Shown here in pieces: positions 24,527 to 33,359 of a stretch of DNA of 38,200 bases. Position 1 is the first letter of the stretch; every line of letters begins with the position of its first letter. The position numbers and the translations under genes are program-made. Source of the DNA: an uncultured Pelagibacteraceae bacterium (GTDB taxonomy: Bacteria; Pseudomonadota; Alphaproteobacteria; Pelagibacterales; Pelagibacteraceae); contig CACJIJ010000014.1 in the NCBI GenBank assembly GCA_902593445.1, positions 1 through 38,200 on the forward strand, written 5' to 3'. Under the pieces are notes generated by a model. The model ran no database searches. It was not told the origin of the DNA and saw only the letters and a program-made list of their open reading frames with translations.

Positions 24527-25320
24527 TGAAACAATATTTTGTAATCGGAAATCCAATAGATCATTCTTTGTCGCCTAAACTTCATAATTATTGGTTTAAA
24601 ACAAATAATATTAAGGCTGTCTATGACAAAAAACAAACTAATGAAGAAGATTTAAAATTAATACTTCATGAAATAAAAGAAAAAAAAATAAATGGAATTA
24701 ATGTTACTGTTCCATTTAAAAAAGCAGTTATTCCCTTTTTAGACAAACTGAGTAATGAGGCGGAACAAACACAGTCAGTAAATACAATAATTTTAAAAAA
24801 TAATAATCTAGAGGGACATAATACAGACATTTCTGGTTTTACTAAAGCAATTAAGAACTTAAATTTTAATTTAGAGAGCAAAAAAATTTTTATTTTAGGT
24901 GCTGGTGGCGTAGTTCCTTCAATAATATTTGCTTTAAATAAAATGAATGTCTCGCAAATAATTATTAGCAATAGAACTAAAAAAAAAGCAGAAGATTTAA
25001 AGTCACAATTTCATAGTTTAGAGATATTGGATTGGGGCGATATAACAGATTTTGATGTAATTATAAATGCTACTAGTTTGGGATTAAACAAAGAGTCTAT
25101 TAATTTAGACTTTTCAAAATTTGGTAATAACAAATTGTTTTATGATGTAATTTACAATCCTATAGAAACAAATTTTTTAAGAGAAGGAAAAAAACTTGGT
25201 AACAAAACGGAAAATGGTAAATTGATGTTTATTTATCAGGCATTTGAAGCATTTAAATTATGGCATGGCGTAGAGCCGCCAATTAATAGCGAGGTACTAG
25301 AACTTTTAAAAAATGATTAG
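24523..25320 (+). CDS. aroE: Shikimate dehydrogenase
   Basis: 265 residues. Substrate site NPIDHSLSPKLHN is near the N-terminus, with catalytic lysine in NVTVPFKKAV, then NTDISGF, the nucleotide loop GAGGVVPS and the NADP-selecting SNRTKKKA. It reduces 3-dehydroshikimate to shikimate with NADPH. Two consecutive ATGs (24523 and 24526) make the first residue uncertain; the first gives the ATGA overlap with maf. It overlaps coaE by 8 bp. Confidence 0.95.
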   Translation: MMKQYFVIGNPIDHSLSPKLHNYWFKTNNIKAVYDKKQTNEEDLKLILHEIKEKKINGINVTVPFKKAVIPFLDKLSNEAEQTQSVNTIILKNNNLEGHNTDISGFTKAIKNLNFNLESKKIFILGAGGVVPSIIFALNKMNVSQIIISNRTKKKAEDLKSQFHSLEILDWGDITDFDVIINATSLGLNKESINLDFSKFGNNKLFYDVIYNPIETNFLREGKKLGNKTENGKLMFIYQAFEAFKLWHGVEPPINSEVLELLKND

Positions 25321-25882
25321 AATTGGAATTTTAGGAGATATAGGTTCAGGAAAAAGTTATGTTGCTAATAACTTTGGATATCCTGTATTTAATGCTGATC
25401 AGGAAGTATCAAAACTTTATAAAAAAGACAAAAAAATTTTTAACAAATTAAATAAAAAATTACCACAATATATACGCTCTTTTCCAATAAATAAAAATGA
25501 AATTGCTAAAGCCATATTGGTTAATAAAGTCAATTTGAAGAAAATAGTTACGGTAGTTCATCTAGAAATTCGAAAAAAACTAAAATTATTTTTAAAAAAA
25601 AACAGAAATAAAAAAATTGTAATACTTGATATTCCCTTGTTATTAGAAAATAAAATTAATAATCAAAATGACATATTAGTTTTTGTAGATTCAAAGAAAA
25701 TTGAAATAGAAAAAAGATTAAAAAAAAGGCCAAGCTTTAATCGTAAACTAATAAACAAGTTCAAAAAAATTCAATTTTCTTCTTTTTATAAAAAGAAAAG
25801 ATCAAGCTTTATTATTAAAAATAATTTCAAAGAAAAATCTTTAAAAAATAGTATAAAAAAAATATTAAATGAAATTTTATAA
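25313..25882 (+). CDS. coaE: Dephospho-CoA kinase
   Basis: 189 residues. P-loop GDIGSGKS sits at the N-terminus, then FNADQEVSKLY with the aspartate typical of CoaE and VILDIPLLLEN in the middle. It phosphorylates dephospho-CoA to CoA, the last step of coenzyme A synthesis. The C-terminal half is unusually lysine-rich and about ten residues shorter than typical CoaE. The stop is directly followed by the dnaQ start with no gap. Confidence 0.93.
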   Translation: MIRIGILGDIGSGKSYVANNFGYPVFNADQEVSKLYKKDKKIFNKLNKKLPQYIRSFPINKNEIAKAILVNKVNLKKIVTVVHLEIRKKLKLFLKKNRNKKIVILDIPLLLENKINNQNDILVFVDSKKIEIEKRLKKRPSFNRKLINKFKKIQFSSFYKKKRSSFIIKNNFKEKSLKNSIKKILNEIL

Positions 25883-26548
25883 ATGAAAGAAGTTGTATTA
25901 GATACAGAAACCACGGGTATTTCAGTTAAAGAAGGTCATAGAATCGTAGAAATTGGATGTATAGAGTTAGAAAATTTAGCACCAACAAAAAACAAATTTC
26001 ATTGTTATCTAAATCCTGAAAGAAAAGTATCTGAGCAAGCTTTAAAAGTTCATGGTTATAGCGATGATTTTTTATCTAAGCAAAAAAAATTTAATGAAAT
26101 CGGAGATGAATTTATTAAATACATAAAGGATAAAAGGCTAATAATTCACAATGCTGAATTTGATTTAGCACACTTAAATAATGAATTAAAATTGTTTGGG
26201 AAAAAACCAATTGAAAATGAAGTTATTGATACATTGGTTTTAGCAAGAGAAAAATTTCCTGGCTCTCAAGTAAGTTTAGATGCTCTTTGTAAACGTTTTA
26301 GAATAGATAATTCTAAAAGAACAAATCATACCGCTTTAATTGACTGTGATTTACTTGCAAAAGTTTACATTAATTTAATTGACCAAAAAGAACCAACTTT
26401 AAATTTTCAAAGAGAGGATAACGAAACTTCTCAATTAGAAAAATCAAACATTTCTTATTATAAAAAAATTATTAAACCAAGCTCTGAAGAAAAAAATAAA
26501 CACAAAGAATACGTTAAACATTTTTTAAAGAAGAATTATTTTAATTAA
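25883..26548 (+). CDS. dnaQ: DNA polymerase III epsilon subunit (3'-5' proofreading exonuclease)
   Basis: 221 residues. ExoI is LDTETTG with D and E as metal ligands, ExoII is HNAEFDLAHLN, and ExoIII-epsilon is HTALIDCDLLA with the catalytic His. By family it proofreads for the replicative polymerase. The C-terminal 40 residues, beyond the nuclease fold, should bind the polymerase alpha subunit. It begins at the coaE stop and converges on secB with an 8 bp overlap of 3' ends. Confidence 0.95.
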   Translation: MKEVVLDTETTGISVKEGHRIVEIGCIELENLAPTKNKFHCYLNPERKVSEQALKVHGYSDDFLSKQKKFNEIGDEFIKYIKDKRLIIHNAEFDLAHLNNELKLFGKKPIENEVIDTLVLAREKFPGSQVSLDALCKRFRIDNSKRTNHTALIDCDLLAKVYINLIDQKEPTLNFQREDNETSQLEKSNISYYKKIIKPSSEEKNKHKEYVKHFLKKNYFN

Positions 26549-26963
26549 ATTTTTGATTATATAAGTTCTCAAAATCAACTTTTTTTTCAATTTTAATGCC
26601 TGGATATCCTGAATTATGTAGTAGATCTAAAAGTGATTTTTCTAAATCTGGATATATTTTTGTTTGAACTTCACATAATATAATTTTTTCAAGTTCTTTT
26701 TTTTCTTTAACCTCATCATTTATTTTGACAAGTGTTGAGTAAACAATTTCAAAATATGCTTTTTTATTTACCTTCTCTCTGTCTTCAAATTTGAATGTCG
26801 TATTAATCTCTATAAGTTTATCCTTTACAGCTTTAGAATTAATATCTATCCCAAGTTGATATTTAGATATACGTTCTTTTACAAATAAATATGTTTCTAT
26901 ATCTGGGGTTTCGCTAGAAAGATCTTTAATATATTTACCTAATATTTCAAATTTTTTTGTCAT
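26541..26963 (-). CDS. secB: Protein-export chaperone SecB
   Basis: About 140 residues. The segments SSETPDIETYLF near the N-terminus, YQLGIDINSKAV, and the EKIILCEV...IYPD part in the C-terminal half fit SecB. By family the tetramer holds unfolded precursors and hands them to SecA. Three start choices exist (ATG at 26972, 26969 and 26963). The last gives MTKKFEILGKYIKDL, closest to the family, and is preferred. The start lies inside the 3' end of fxsA (17-26 bp overlap). Confidence 0.88.
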   Translation of the reverse strand: MTKKFEILGKYIKDLSSETPDIETYLFVKERISKYQLGIDINSKAVKDKLIEINTTFKFEDREKVNKKAYFEIVYSTLVKINDEVKEKKELEKIILCEVQTKIYPDLEKSLLDLLHNSGYPGIKIEKKVDFENLYNQKFN

Positions 26964-27372
26964 GATCATCATCTATATCTTCAAATTCTCCATCTATAAA
27001 ATTATTTCTTGATGTTTTATTATTTTTAAATTTCTTGGATAATTTTTTAAAAAAAAACTTTCGTGTTATCGGAAAAATTAGAAGAAATCCTAAAACATCA
27101 GTTGCAAATCCTGGGATAATCAAAAGTAAAGCAGCAAAAGCAATTGCAGCTCCTGAAATGACCTCATAAGCCGGTGTTTCATTTTTACTTAATTGTTGGA
27201 ATCCAGATCTAAGTGTATTTATTCCTTCATATTTTGCGTAATAAATACCTATGACAGCAGTGGCAAAAATAAGGAAAATAGTAGTAAACGCACCTATTTC
27301 AGACCCAATTTTTATAAAAAGATAAATTTCAATTATTGGAACTATAATTATTGTTAATATTATTGAGTTCAT
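26947..27372 (-). CDS. fxsA: FxsA-family inner-membrane protein
   Basis: 141 residues. Three hydrophobic stretches (about 3-20, 25-44 and 72-97) and the typical FxsA elements IEIYLFIKIGSEIGAFTTI and AALLLIIPGFATDVLG. The tail is charged and acidic (EFEDIDDDHDKK). The E. coli homolog affects phage T7 exclusion by F plasmid; the general function is unknown. It is placed with secB, as in many alphaproteobacteria, and overlaps it at the 3' end. A 58 bp divergent spacer separates it from the Tim44-like gene. Confidence 0.9.
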   Translation of the reverse strand: MNSIILTIIIVPIIEIYLFIKIGSEIGAFTTIFLIFATAVIGIYYAKYEGINTLRSGFQQLSKNETPAYEVISGAAIAFAALLLIIPGFATDVLGFLLIFPITRKFFFKKLSKKFKNNKTSRNNFIDGEFEDIDDDHDKKI

Positions 27373-27430
27373 TTGTCCTTAATCTAAATTGCTAGTTGAA
27401 ATTAATCAACATAGTAATTACTATTAAGAC

Positions 27431-28027
27431 ATGAGTTACAGTTTTGAGTATATTGATATTATTTTGCTAGCAATGATTGCTGGTTTTATCTTTCTAAGAT
27501 TGAGAGGAATTCTTGGAAAAAGAACTGGTTTTGAGGGAAAATCACCAGCCCAATTTAAAGAGGTATTAAAAAATATTAAGGTAGATCAAGCGACCAAACC
27601 AAAAGAAAAGTTTGATGATGAAGCGCAAAAAGAATTTTTAAAAGGTGCAAAAATTGCTTATGAAACAATTATTACAGATTTTAGTGATAATGATAATAAG
27701 ATTACAAATGCAAAACCTTTGTTAAATAAAGATATATATAATCAATTTGATGATGCGTTGAAAGAAAGAGCAAAAAGGGGTCATTTTGCAGAAATAACAT
27801 TTATTGGAGTTAATAAAGCTGAAATAAAGGAGCATAAAAAAATAGGAAACATTTTAAATGTAACAGTGGATTTTATAGCAGAAGTTATTACTTGCATAAG
27901 AGATAAAGATAAAAAAATTGTTTCTGGAGATCCTGAAAAGATTAAAAAAATTTATGATACTTGGATTTTTTCACGAGATACAACTTCAGCAAATCCAAAT
28001 TGGCAGCTAGTTAATATACTAACATAA
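27431..28027 (+). CDS. Tim44/TimA-domain protein
   Basis: 198 residues. One N-terminal membrane helix (about 8-24), followed by GKRTGFEG, then the Tim44-like domain from FLKGAKIAYETIITDF to DTWIFSRDTTSANPNWQLVNI. By family, bacterial TimA is a membrane-tethered homolog of the mitochondrial import-motor subunit; its bacterial role is uncertain. It sits next to fxsA and secB. In many alphaproteobacteria mltA follows this gene; here smr follows directly, with the TTG start immediately after the stop. Confidence 0.9.
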   Translation: MSYSFEYIDIILLAMIAGFIFLRLRGILGKRTGFEGKSPAQFKEVLKNIKVDQATKPKEKFDDEAQKEFLKGAKIAYETIITDFSDNDNKITNAKPLLNKDIYNQFDDALKERAKRGHFAEITFIGVNKAEIKEHKKIGNILNVTVDFIAEVITCIRDKDKKIVSGDPEKIKKIYDTWIFSRDTTSANPNWQLVNILT

Positions 28028-28447
28028 TTGAACGATAATATTTCAGATAAAGATAAAAAAGATTGGCACAAATTTATAAATAGCACTGAAAAATTACCTA
28101 ATAAAGATTTTGATTATCAAAAAAAAAAAAATTTAAAAATAAGATCAATAGATTTGCATGGCCATACTTTAGATGAAGCAAATAAAACTATAGAAGATTT
28201 TATAAATAAAGCTTTTTCTGAAAATGTTAACAAATTAATTGTTGTTACGGGAAAGGGTCTTCACTCAGAGAATGAAAGAGATCCATATGTTTCAAAAGAC
28301 CTTGGTATCTTAAAATATTCTGTTCCAGAATTCATTACTAATAATGTCAGTTTAATGAACATGATAAATGAAATCACAGATGCTAAAATAGAAGATGGAG
28401 GTAGTGGTGCTTTTTACATTATGTTGAAGAAAAATAAAAACAAATGA
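28028..28447 (+). CDS. Smr-domain protein
   Basis: 139 residues. The Smr domain starts with SIDLHGHTLDEA and continues with KLIVVTGKGLHS and a DGGSGAFYIMLKK end; these are the LDxH and TGxG motifs of MutS2/SmrA-type domains. By family, Smr domains are nucleic-acid endonucleases or binding modules, with some acting on stalled ribosomes or branched DNA. No MutS part is present. The TTG start at 28028 directly follows the Tim44-like stop. It overlaps the downstream sulfotransferase by 4 bp (ATGA), so that gene is probably co-translated. Confidence 0.88.
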   Translation: MNDNISDKDKKDWHKFINSTEKLPNKDFDYQKKKNLKIRSIDLHGHTLDEANKTIEDFINKAFSENVNKLIVVTGKGLHSENERDPYVSKDLGILKYSVPEFITNNVSLMNMINEITDAKIEDGGSGAFYIMLKKNKNK

Positions 28448-29286
28448 TTGTTTGGCTTGCCTCTTATCCTAAAAGTGGAAACACTCTTTTGAGGTCAATT
28501 TTAACATCTTATTTTTTTTCTCAGAACGGAGATTTCAATTTTGAACTTCTAAATAAAATTGGTCAATTCCCAAATATAGAGATTTTTAATAAATTAGGCA
28601 TTAATACTTTGGATGAAAATCTCGTTTTTAAAAATTTAATAAAAGCCCAAGAGCTTATAAATAAAGAATATAAAAATTATAAATTTATAAAAACTCACAG
28701 CGCTTTTTGTAAAGTCAATGGCTATAATTTTACAAATTTAGAAAATACTCTAGGTGTTATATATATTGTGAGAGATCCTAGAAATATAGTTACATCTTTC
28801 GCCCATCATTATGATTTGAATATAAATGAAGCAACAAACGCGCTGATTGATAAATCAAGGTTTCTAGTAAAAACTTCATCATCCCCCAAAGTAATACTTG
28901 GATCATGGAATTTTAATTTTAATTCATGGAAAATTTTTGAAAGAGACAAAAAATATTTATTAATAAAATATGAAGATCTTATTTATGATAAAAAAAATAC
29001 AATACTAAAAGTTTTTGAATTTATTGGAAAATTATTGAATCAAAATATAGCAGTGGATGATAATAAATTAAAAAAATGTATAGTTTCAACAGATTTTAAA
29101 AAAATGAAAAGTTTAGAAATAAAAGAAACTTTTTATGAGGCACCATTAGATACTAAAAATGGAGGGAGGAAACCCTTTTTTAAACTTGGTCCGAATAATG
29201 ATTATAAAAAACTATTAGATAAAAAAAATAGAGATAAAATTGAAAAGCATTTTAAACTAGAAATGTCAGAGCTAGGTTATATTTAA
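28444..29286 (+). CDS. Sulfotransferase family protein (copy 2)
   Basis: 280 residues. The PAPS loop is YPKSGNTL (8-15), the 3'-phosphate segment is IVRDPRNI (108-115), and C-terminal GPNNDYKKLL (249-258) has Tyr in place of the usual Trp. The last residues, EMSELGYI, echo EMSELNYL of copy 1, and IVWLASYPKSGNT and TLGVIYIVRDPRN are nearly identical between the two, so they are paralogs. By family it uses PAPS to sulfate an unknown acceptor. It is coupled to smr by an ATGA overlap, yet in other alphaproteobacteria the smr-hslU interval usually lacks such a gene. It converges on hslU with a 3 bp gap. Confidence 0.85.
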   Translation: MIVWLASYPKSGNTLLRSILTSYFFSQNGDFNFELLNKIGQFPNIEIFNKLGINTLDENLVFKNLIKAQELINKEYKNYKFIKTHSAFCKVNGYNFTNLENTLGVIYIVRDPRNIVTSFAHHYDLNINEATNALIDKSRFLVKTSSSPKVILGSWNFNFNSWKIFERDKKYLLIKYEDLIYDKKNTILKVFEFIGKLLNQNIAVDDNKLKKCIVSTDFKKMKSLEIKETFYEAPLDTKNGGRKPFFKLGPNNDYKKLLDKKNRDKIEKHFKLEMSELGYI

Positions 29287-29289
29287 TTT

Positions 29290-30663
29290 TTACAATATAA
29301 ATTTAGATAAATCTGTATCTTTAACTAAATTATCTAAATTTTTATTTATATATGCTCTGTCGATAATAATTTTTTCTCCAGCGCGATCTGTTGCAGTGAA
29401 GCTAATTTCATCCAATATTTTCTCAATTATAGTATGTAGTCTTCTGGCTCCAATATTTTCAACACTAGTATTTACTTCCGAAGCAATATTGGCAATAGCA
29501 TCAATACCATCGTCAGAAAATTCAAGATCAACATTTTCAGTTTTTAAAAGAGCTACATATTGTTTTATTAAACTAAAATCAGGTTCTCTTAAAATTCTTT
29601 TAAAATCTTCACTTGTTAAAGCCTCAAGCTCAACTCTTATTGGTAATCTTCCTTGTAATTCAGGTAATAAATCAGATGGTTTAGCAAGTTGGAAAGCACC
29701 AGAGGCAATAAACAAAATATGATCTGTTTTTATTGGACCATGTTTCGTATTAACAGTAGTTCCCTCAATCAAAGGTAATAAATCTCTCTGTACACCTTCT
29801 CTAGAAACATCTCCACCAACCCTGTCAGTTCTTGCTGAAATTTTATCTATTTCGTCCAAAAATACTATTCCGTTGTTTTCTGTTGATAGTTTCGCTGCTT
29901 TTATAATTTTATCTTGCTCAATTAATTTATCAGATTCATCATTAATCAAAATTTCATGAGACTCCTTTACAGTCATTTTCTTCTTCTTTTCTTTATTGCC
30001 CATAGATTTTCCAATCATTTCGCCAATGTTTATCATTCCAACATTAGCCCCAGGCATCCCAGGAATCTCAAAAGAAGCACCACCTGAACCAGTATCACTA
30101 ACTGCTATTTCAATTTCGTTATCATCTAAATCACCGTTTCTTAATCTTTTTCTAAAACTTTCTCTTGTAGCTAAACTTGCTTTTTTGCCAACTAAAGCAT
30201 CTAAAACTTTTTCCTCTGCAGCTTTTTGAGCTTGTGCAAAAACTTCTTTTCTTTTTTTTACTTTTTCCATTGAGATTGCTATCTCAATTAAGTCTCTTAC
30301 AATTTGTTCCACATCTCTTCCAACGTATCCAACTTCTGTAAATCTTGTAGCTTCAACTTTTACAAATGGTGCTTCTGCTAATTTTGACAATCTTCTAGAG
30401 ATCTCAGTTTTTCCAACACCAGTTGGTCCAATCATTAAAATATTTTTTGGTAAAACTTCGTTCTTCATTTCACCTTTAAGAGCCTGTCTTCTCCATCTGT
30501 TTCTTAAAGCAACAGCGACAGCTCTTTTTGCTTTGTTTTGTCCAACTACAAACCTGTCTAATTCTGAAACTATTTCCCTAGGTGACAAAGAGCTAACTAA
30601 AGAAGCCTTCTCGTTTTTATTTTTATCTTTTGGGTGAAGTTGTGTTACGTTTGAATTGTCCAT
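29290..30663 (-). CDS. hslU: HslU (ClpY), ATPase subunit of the HslUV protease
   Basis: 457 residues. The N-terminus holds [17 protein letters not shown], Walker A is [10 protein letters not shown], and Walker B is [11 protein letters not shown]. The I-domain contains a glycine- and methionine-rich stretch ([10 protein letters not shown]), and the C-terminal tail DLSKFIL docks into HslV. The ATP-driven hexamer unfolds substrates for HslV. It shares one base with the hslV stop. Confidence 0.97.
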   Translation of the reverse strand: MDNSNVTQLHPKDKNKNEKASLVSSLSPREIVSELDRFVVGQNKAKRAVAVALRNRWRRQALKGEMKNEVLPKNILMIGPTGVGKTEISRRLSKLAEAPFVKVEATRFTEVGYVGRDVEQIVRDLIEIAISMEKVKKRKEVFAQAQKAAEEKVLDALVGKKASLATRESFRKRLRNGDLDDNEIEIAVSDTGSGGASFEIPGMPGANVGMINIGEMIGKSMGNKEKKKKMTVKESHEILINDESDKLIEQDKIIKAAKLSTENNGIVFLDEIDKISARTDRVGGDVSREGVQRDLLPLIEGTTVNTKHGPIKTDHILFIASGAFQLAKPSDLLPELQGRLPIRVELEALTSEDFKRILREPDFSLIKQYVALLKTENVDLEFSDDGIDAIANIASEVNTSVENIGARRLHTIIEKILDEISFTATDRAGEKIIIDRAYINKNLDNLVKDTDLSKFIL

Positions 30664-31178
30664 TATATTTTTTCAATTTTAACATTATCATTAGTGAATA
30701 CACATATATCTGCTGCAACTTTAATTGCTTTTTTTGCAACTTCTTCAGCAGACATACTGCCTTCCATTAAAACTTTTCCTGCAGCAAGAGCGTAATTACC
30801 ACCCGAACCTATTCCGATTACATCCCCTTCAGGTTCAAGTACATCACCAGTTCCTGAAATTATGTAACTATTATTTTTGTCTCCTACGGCCATTAAAGCC
30901 TCTAATCTTCTTAAATATTTATCGGTTCGCCAATCTTTCGCTAGCTCAACCGCAGCTCTTGATAAGTTGCCTGCATGTTTTTCTAATTTTCCCTCTAGTC
31001 TTTCAAACAAAGTTAATGCATCTGCAGTTGATCCTGCAAACCCAGCAACCACATCTCTTTTTTCAATTTTTCTGACTTTTGAGGCTGTGCTTTTAACAAC
31101 AGTATTTCCCATACTTACTTGTCCATCACCAGCAACCACTACTTCATTATTTTTTCTAACTAGAACAATTGTTGTCAT
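30663..31178 (-). CDS. hslV: HslV (ClpQ), protease subunit of the HslUV protease
   Basis: 171 residues. It begins [10 protein letters not shown] with the nucleophilic threonine exposed after removal of Met1, then [15 protein letters not shown], the GFAGSTADA strand and [12 protein letters not shown], all proteasome-like HslV features. It forms a dodecamer capped by HslU. The 89 bp to the divergent hisB should hold both promoters. hslV is the leading gene, followed by hslU. Confidence 0.97.
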   Translation of the reverse strand: MTTIVLVRKNNEVVVAGDGQVSMGNTVVKSTASKVRKIEKRDVVAGFAGSTADALTLFERLEGKLEKHAGNLSRAAVELAKDWRTDKYLRRLEALMAVGDKNNSYIISGTGDVLEPEGDVIGIGSGGNYALAAGKVLMEGSMSAEEVAKKAIKVAADICVFTNDNVKIEKI

Positions 31179-31267
31179 ACCTAATAAATGGTAACTATTT
31201 TTGATACTTCAAGTGTTCAGACTGATATTGATATAGCGGGATTATGTATGTATACCATTAAAAATAT

Positions 31268-31858
31268 ATGGCTAGAAAAGGAAAAGTATCTCGAAAAACA
31301 AAAGAAACCAGCATCAATGTTGAAGTAAATATTGATGGCAAAGGTAAGTACCAAATTGACACTGGTATAGGATTTTTAGATCATATGCTTGAGCAACTAT
31401 CAAAGCATTCTTTAATTGATTTAAAAGTTAAAGCTAAAGGAGATACTCATATCGATCTTCATCACACAACTGAAGATACAGGTATTGCAATTGGAGAAGC
31501 TTTAAAAAAAGCAGCAAAAAAATTTGTAGGCATAAAAAGATATGCTCATACAGTTATTCCAATGGATGAAACATTAACTAGGGTTGCGATAGATGTTTCA
31601 AATAGACCTTATTTGATATGGAAAGTAAAATTAAAAGTTGAGAAACTTGGCGAGATGGACACAGAACTATTTAAAGAATGGTTCCAAGCATTTTCTCAAT
31701 CTGCTGGTATTACAATGCATGTTGAAAATATTTATGGTGATAATAGTCACCACATAATTGAATCTTGTTATAAAGCTTTAGCAAGATCATTAAGAGTTGC
31801 ATTAGAAATGGATCCAAGAAATAAGAAGAGCATTCCATCAACTAAAGGCTCATTATAA
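31268..31858 (+). CDS. hisB: Imidazoleglycerol-phosphate dehydratase
   Basis: 196 residues, a monofunctional IGPD without the HisB-N phosphatase domain. The metal-binding repeats are [13 protein letters not shown] and [12 protein letters not shown] in the first half and [13 protein letters not shown] in the second. It dehydrates imidazoleglycerol phosphate in histidine synthesis. It is the first gene of the hisB-hisH-lipoprotein-hisA-hisF-hisE series and begins 6 bp before hisH; the HisN, HisC, HisD, HisG and HisI functions are not encoded here. Confidence 0.97.
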   Translation: MARKGKVSRKTKETSINVEVNIDGKGKYQIDTGIGFLDHMLEQLSKHSLIDLKVKAKGDTHIDLHHTTEDTGIAIGEALKKAAKKFVGIKRYAHTVIPMDETLTRVAIDVSNRPYLIWKVKLKVEKLGEMDTELFKEWFQAFSQSAGITMHVENIYGDNSHHIIESCYKALARSLRVALEMDPRNKKSIPSTKGSL

Positions 31859-31863
31859 GTTTA

Positions 31864-32490
31864 ATGAACGTCACAATTGTTGATTATAATTCGGGTAATA
31901 TAAGCTCGGTAATAAACTCCTTTAAGGAAGTTGCTAAAGATAAAGTAAATATTGAAGTAACTTCAGATTTAAACAAGATAAAATTTTCTGACAAAGTAGT
32001 TTTGCCAGGGCAGGGTTCGTTTAAGAGTTGTGTTGATGCACTTAATAACATCAGTGGTTTGGTAGACACTTTAAATGAGTTTGCAATTAATAAAAAAAAC
32101 CCTCTTCTAGGTATTTGTGTTGGGTTACAAATGTTTGCAGATGTTGGTTATGAGGAGACTGAAACCAAGGGTCTTGGTTGGATATCTGGCAAAGTATCAA
32201 AAATAGATAACCAAAATGGAAAATATAAACTTCCTCACATTGGTTGGAACCAAATTAATATTATTAAGGATAGTAAAATTTACAATGATATTCAAAATAA
32301 TTCACATATGTATTTTGTACACAGTTATGAATTTATTCCAAAAGATAAAAGTGTAATTTCTGCAACAACAGATTATTCCTCAAAAATCGCTTGTTCTGTT
32401 GAAAAGGATAATATTTTTGGAACTCAATTTCATCCTGAAAAGAGTGATAAAACTGGGCTTAAGATAATTGATAATTTTATAAAATTATAA
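31864..32490 (+). CDS. hisH: Imidazole glycerol phosphate synthase, glutamine amidotransferase subunit
   Basis: 208 residues. Nucleophilic cysteine lies in LGICVGLQMFA, the His-Glu pair in FGTQFHPEKS, and the N-terminus has VDYNSGNISSV. It hydrolyses glutamine and feeds ammonia to HisF. Its stop overlaps the ATG of a small lipoprotein gene (TAATG), which separates it from hisA. Confidence 0.96.
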   Translation: MNVTIVDYNSGNISSVINSFKEVAKDKVNIEVTSDLNKIKFSDKVVLPGQGSFKSCVDALNNISGLVDTLNEFAINKKNPLLGICVGLQMFADVGYEETETKGLGWISGKVSKIDNQNGKYKLPHIGWNQINIIKDSKIYNDIQNNSHMYFVHSYEFIPKDKSVISATTDYSSKIACSVEKDNIFGTQFHPEKSDKTGLKIIDNFIKL

Positions 32491-32630
32491 TGAGATCTTT
32501 ATTATTTTTATTTATTTTATTAACTCTAACCTCTTGTGAGACTACTAAACAAATGAAACTTAATGAAAAAGATAAAAAACAAAAAAAAATAATGATGGAT
32601 ATTAATATTAATCCAAAAATTAAAAATTAA
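32490..32630 (+). CDS. Small lipoprotein inside the his operon
   Basis: 46 codons from ATG at 32490 (sharing a base with the hisH stop) to TAA at 32630, three bases before hisA. The translation is a hydrophobic signal (LLFLFILLTL), lipobox LTSC with lipidated C16, then a short charged tail (ETTKQMKLNEKDKKQKK) ending in DININPKIKN. No function is recognised. The exact fit between hisH and hisA, the start overlap and the clean signal-plus-lipobox structure support a real gene. It resembles other tiny proteobacterial lipoproteins only in architecture; whether it is conserved in this operon in relatives is not testable here. Confidence 0.75.
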   Translation: MRSLLFLFILLTLTSCETTKQMKLNEKDKKQKKIMMDININPKIKN

Positions 32631-32633
32631 AGA

Positions 32634-33359
32634 ATGAAAATATTTCCAGCAATAGATATCAAAGACAAAAAGTGCGTTAGATTGGTTAAGGGAAATTTTG
32701 ATAACAAAACTGAATATGAAATGTCTCCAATTGAACAAGCCAGAAACTATAAAAATTATGGGTTTAAAAACTTACATATAGTTGATTTAGATGGAGCTTT
32801 AACTGGTGAAACAGTTAATTTGGATATTATTCAAGAAATAGTCACAAAATGTGATCTTAAAATTGAAATTGGTGGAGGTATCAGAAACCTTGAAAGTATT
32901 CAGAAATATACTGATGCTGGTGTTGAAAAAGTTATTTTAGGAAGTGCTGCTATAAAAGATAAAAATTTTTTAAAAGAGGCTTGTGAAAAATTTCCAAATA
33001 AAATTGCTTTAGGTTTAGATGCAAAAGATGGATATTTATCTGTTTCTGGATGGAAAGAGAATTCAAACCAACTAACTCTAGATTATTTAAAAGAAGTGAA
33101 TGATTATGGTGCAAGTAGATTGATTTATACTGATATAAACAGAGATGGGATGAAGCAGAGCCCTAATTTTGAAGAGACAGCAAAGGTTGCAAATACATCC
33201 AATTGTCCAGTAATTATATCTGGTGGAGTTTCATCAATTGATGATATTAAAAAAGCTAAGGAATTAAATAATAGTAATATTGAGGGTATAATAGTTGGAA
33301 AAGCTATCTATGATGGAGATATTAAATTAGACAAATTGGTGAAAGAATTAGATGCTTAA
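32634..33359 (+). CDS. hisA: ProFAR isomerase HisA
   Basis: 241 residues. The (beta/alpha)8 half-repeat signatures are [14 protein letters not shown] with the first catalytic aspartate, [23 protein letters not shown] with the second, and the C-terminal [10 protein letters not shown]. It isomerises the aminoaldose ProFAR to the ketose PRFAR. It overlaps hisF by 8 bp. Confidence 0.96.
   Translation: MKIFPAIDIKDKKCVRLVKGNFDNKTEYEMSPIEQARNYKNYGFKNLHIVDLDGALTGETVNLDIIQEIVTKCDLKIEIGGGIRNLESIQKYTDAGVEKVILGSAAIKDKNFLKEACEKFPNKIALGLDAKDGYLSVSGWKENSNQLTLDYLKEVNDYGASRLIYTDINRDGMKQSPNFEETAKVANTSNCPVIISGGVSSIDDIKKAKELNNSNIEGIIVGKAIYDGDIKLDKLVKELDA

Noticed and set aside
29287-29289. Terminator between the second sulfotransferase and hslU
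   Set aside because: Only a 3 bp gap and A/T-rich sequence with no stable hairpin.
30725-31194. Two plus-strand ORFs of 105-116 codons antisense to hslV
   Set aside because: hslV is full length with all motifs; the antisense frames are low-complexity products of its codon bias.
32526-32738. 70-codon minus-strand ORF across the small lipoprotein and hisA start
   Set aside because: Low-complexity Phe/Ile-rich translation opposite hisA, no start signal or family resemblance.
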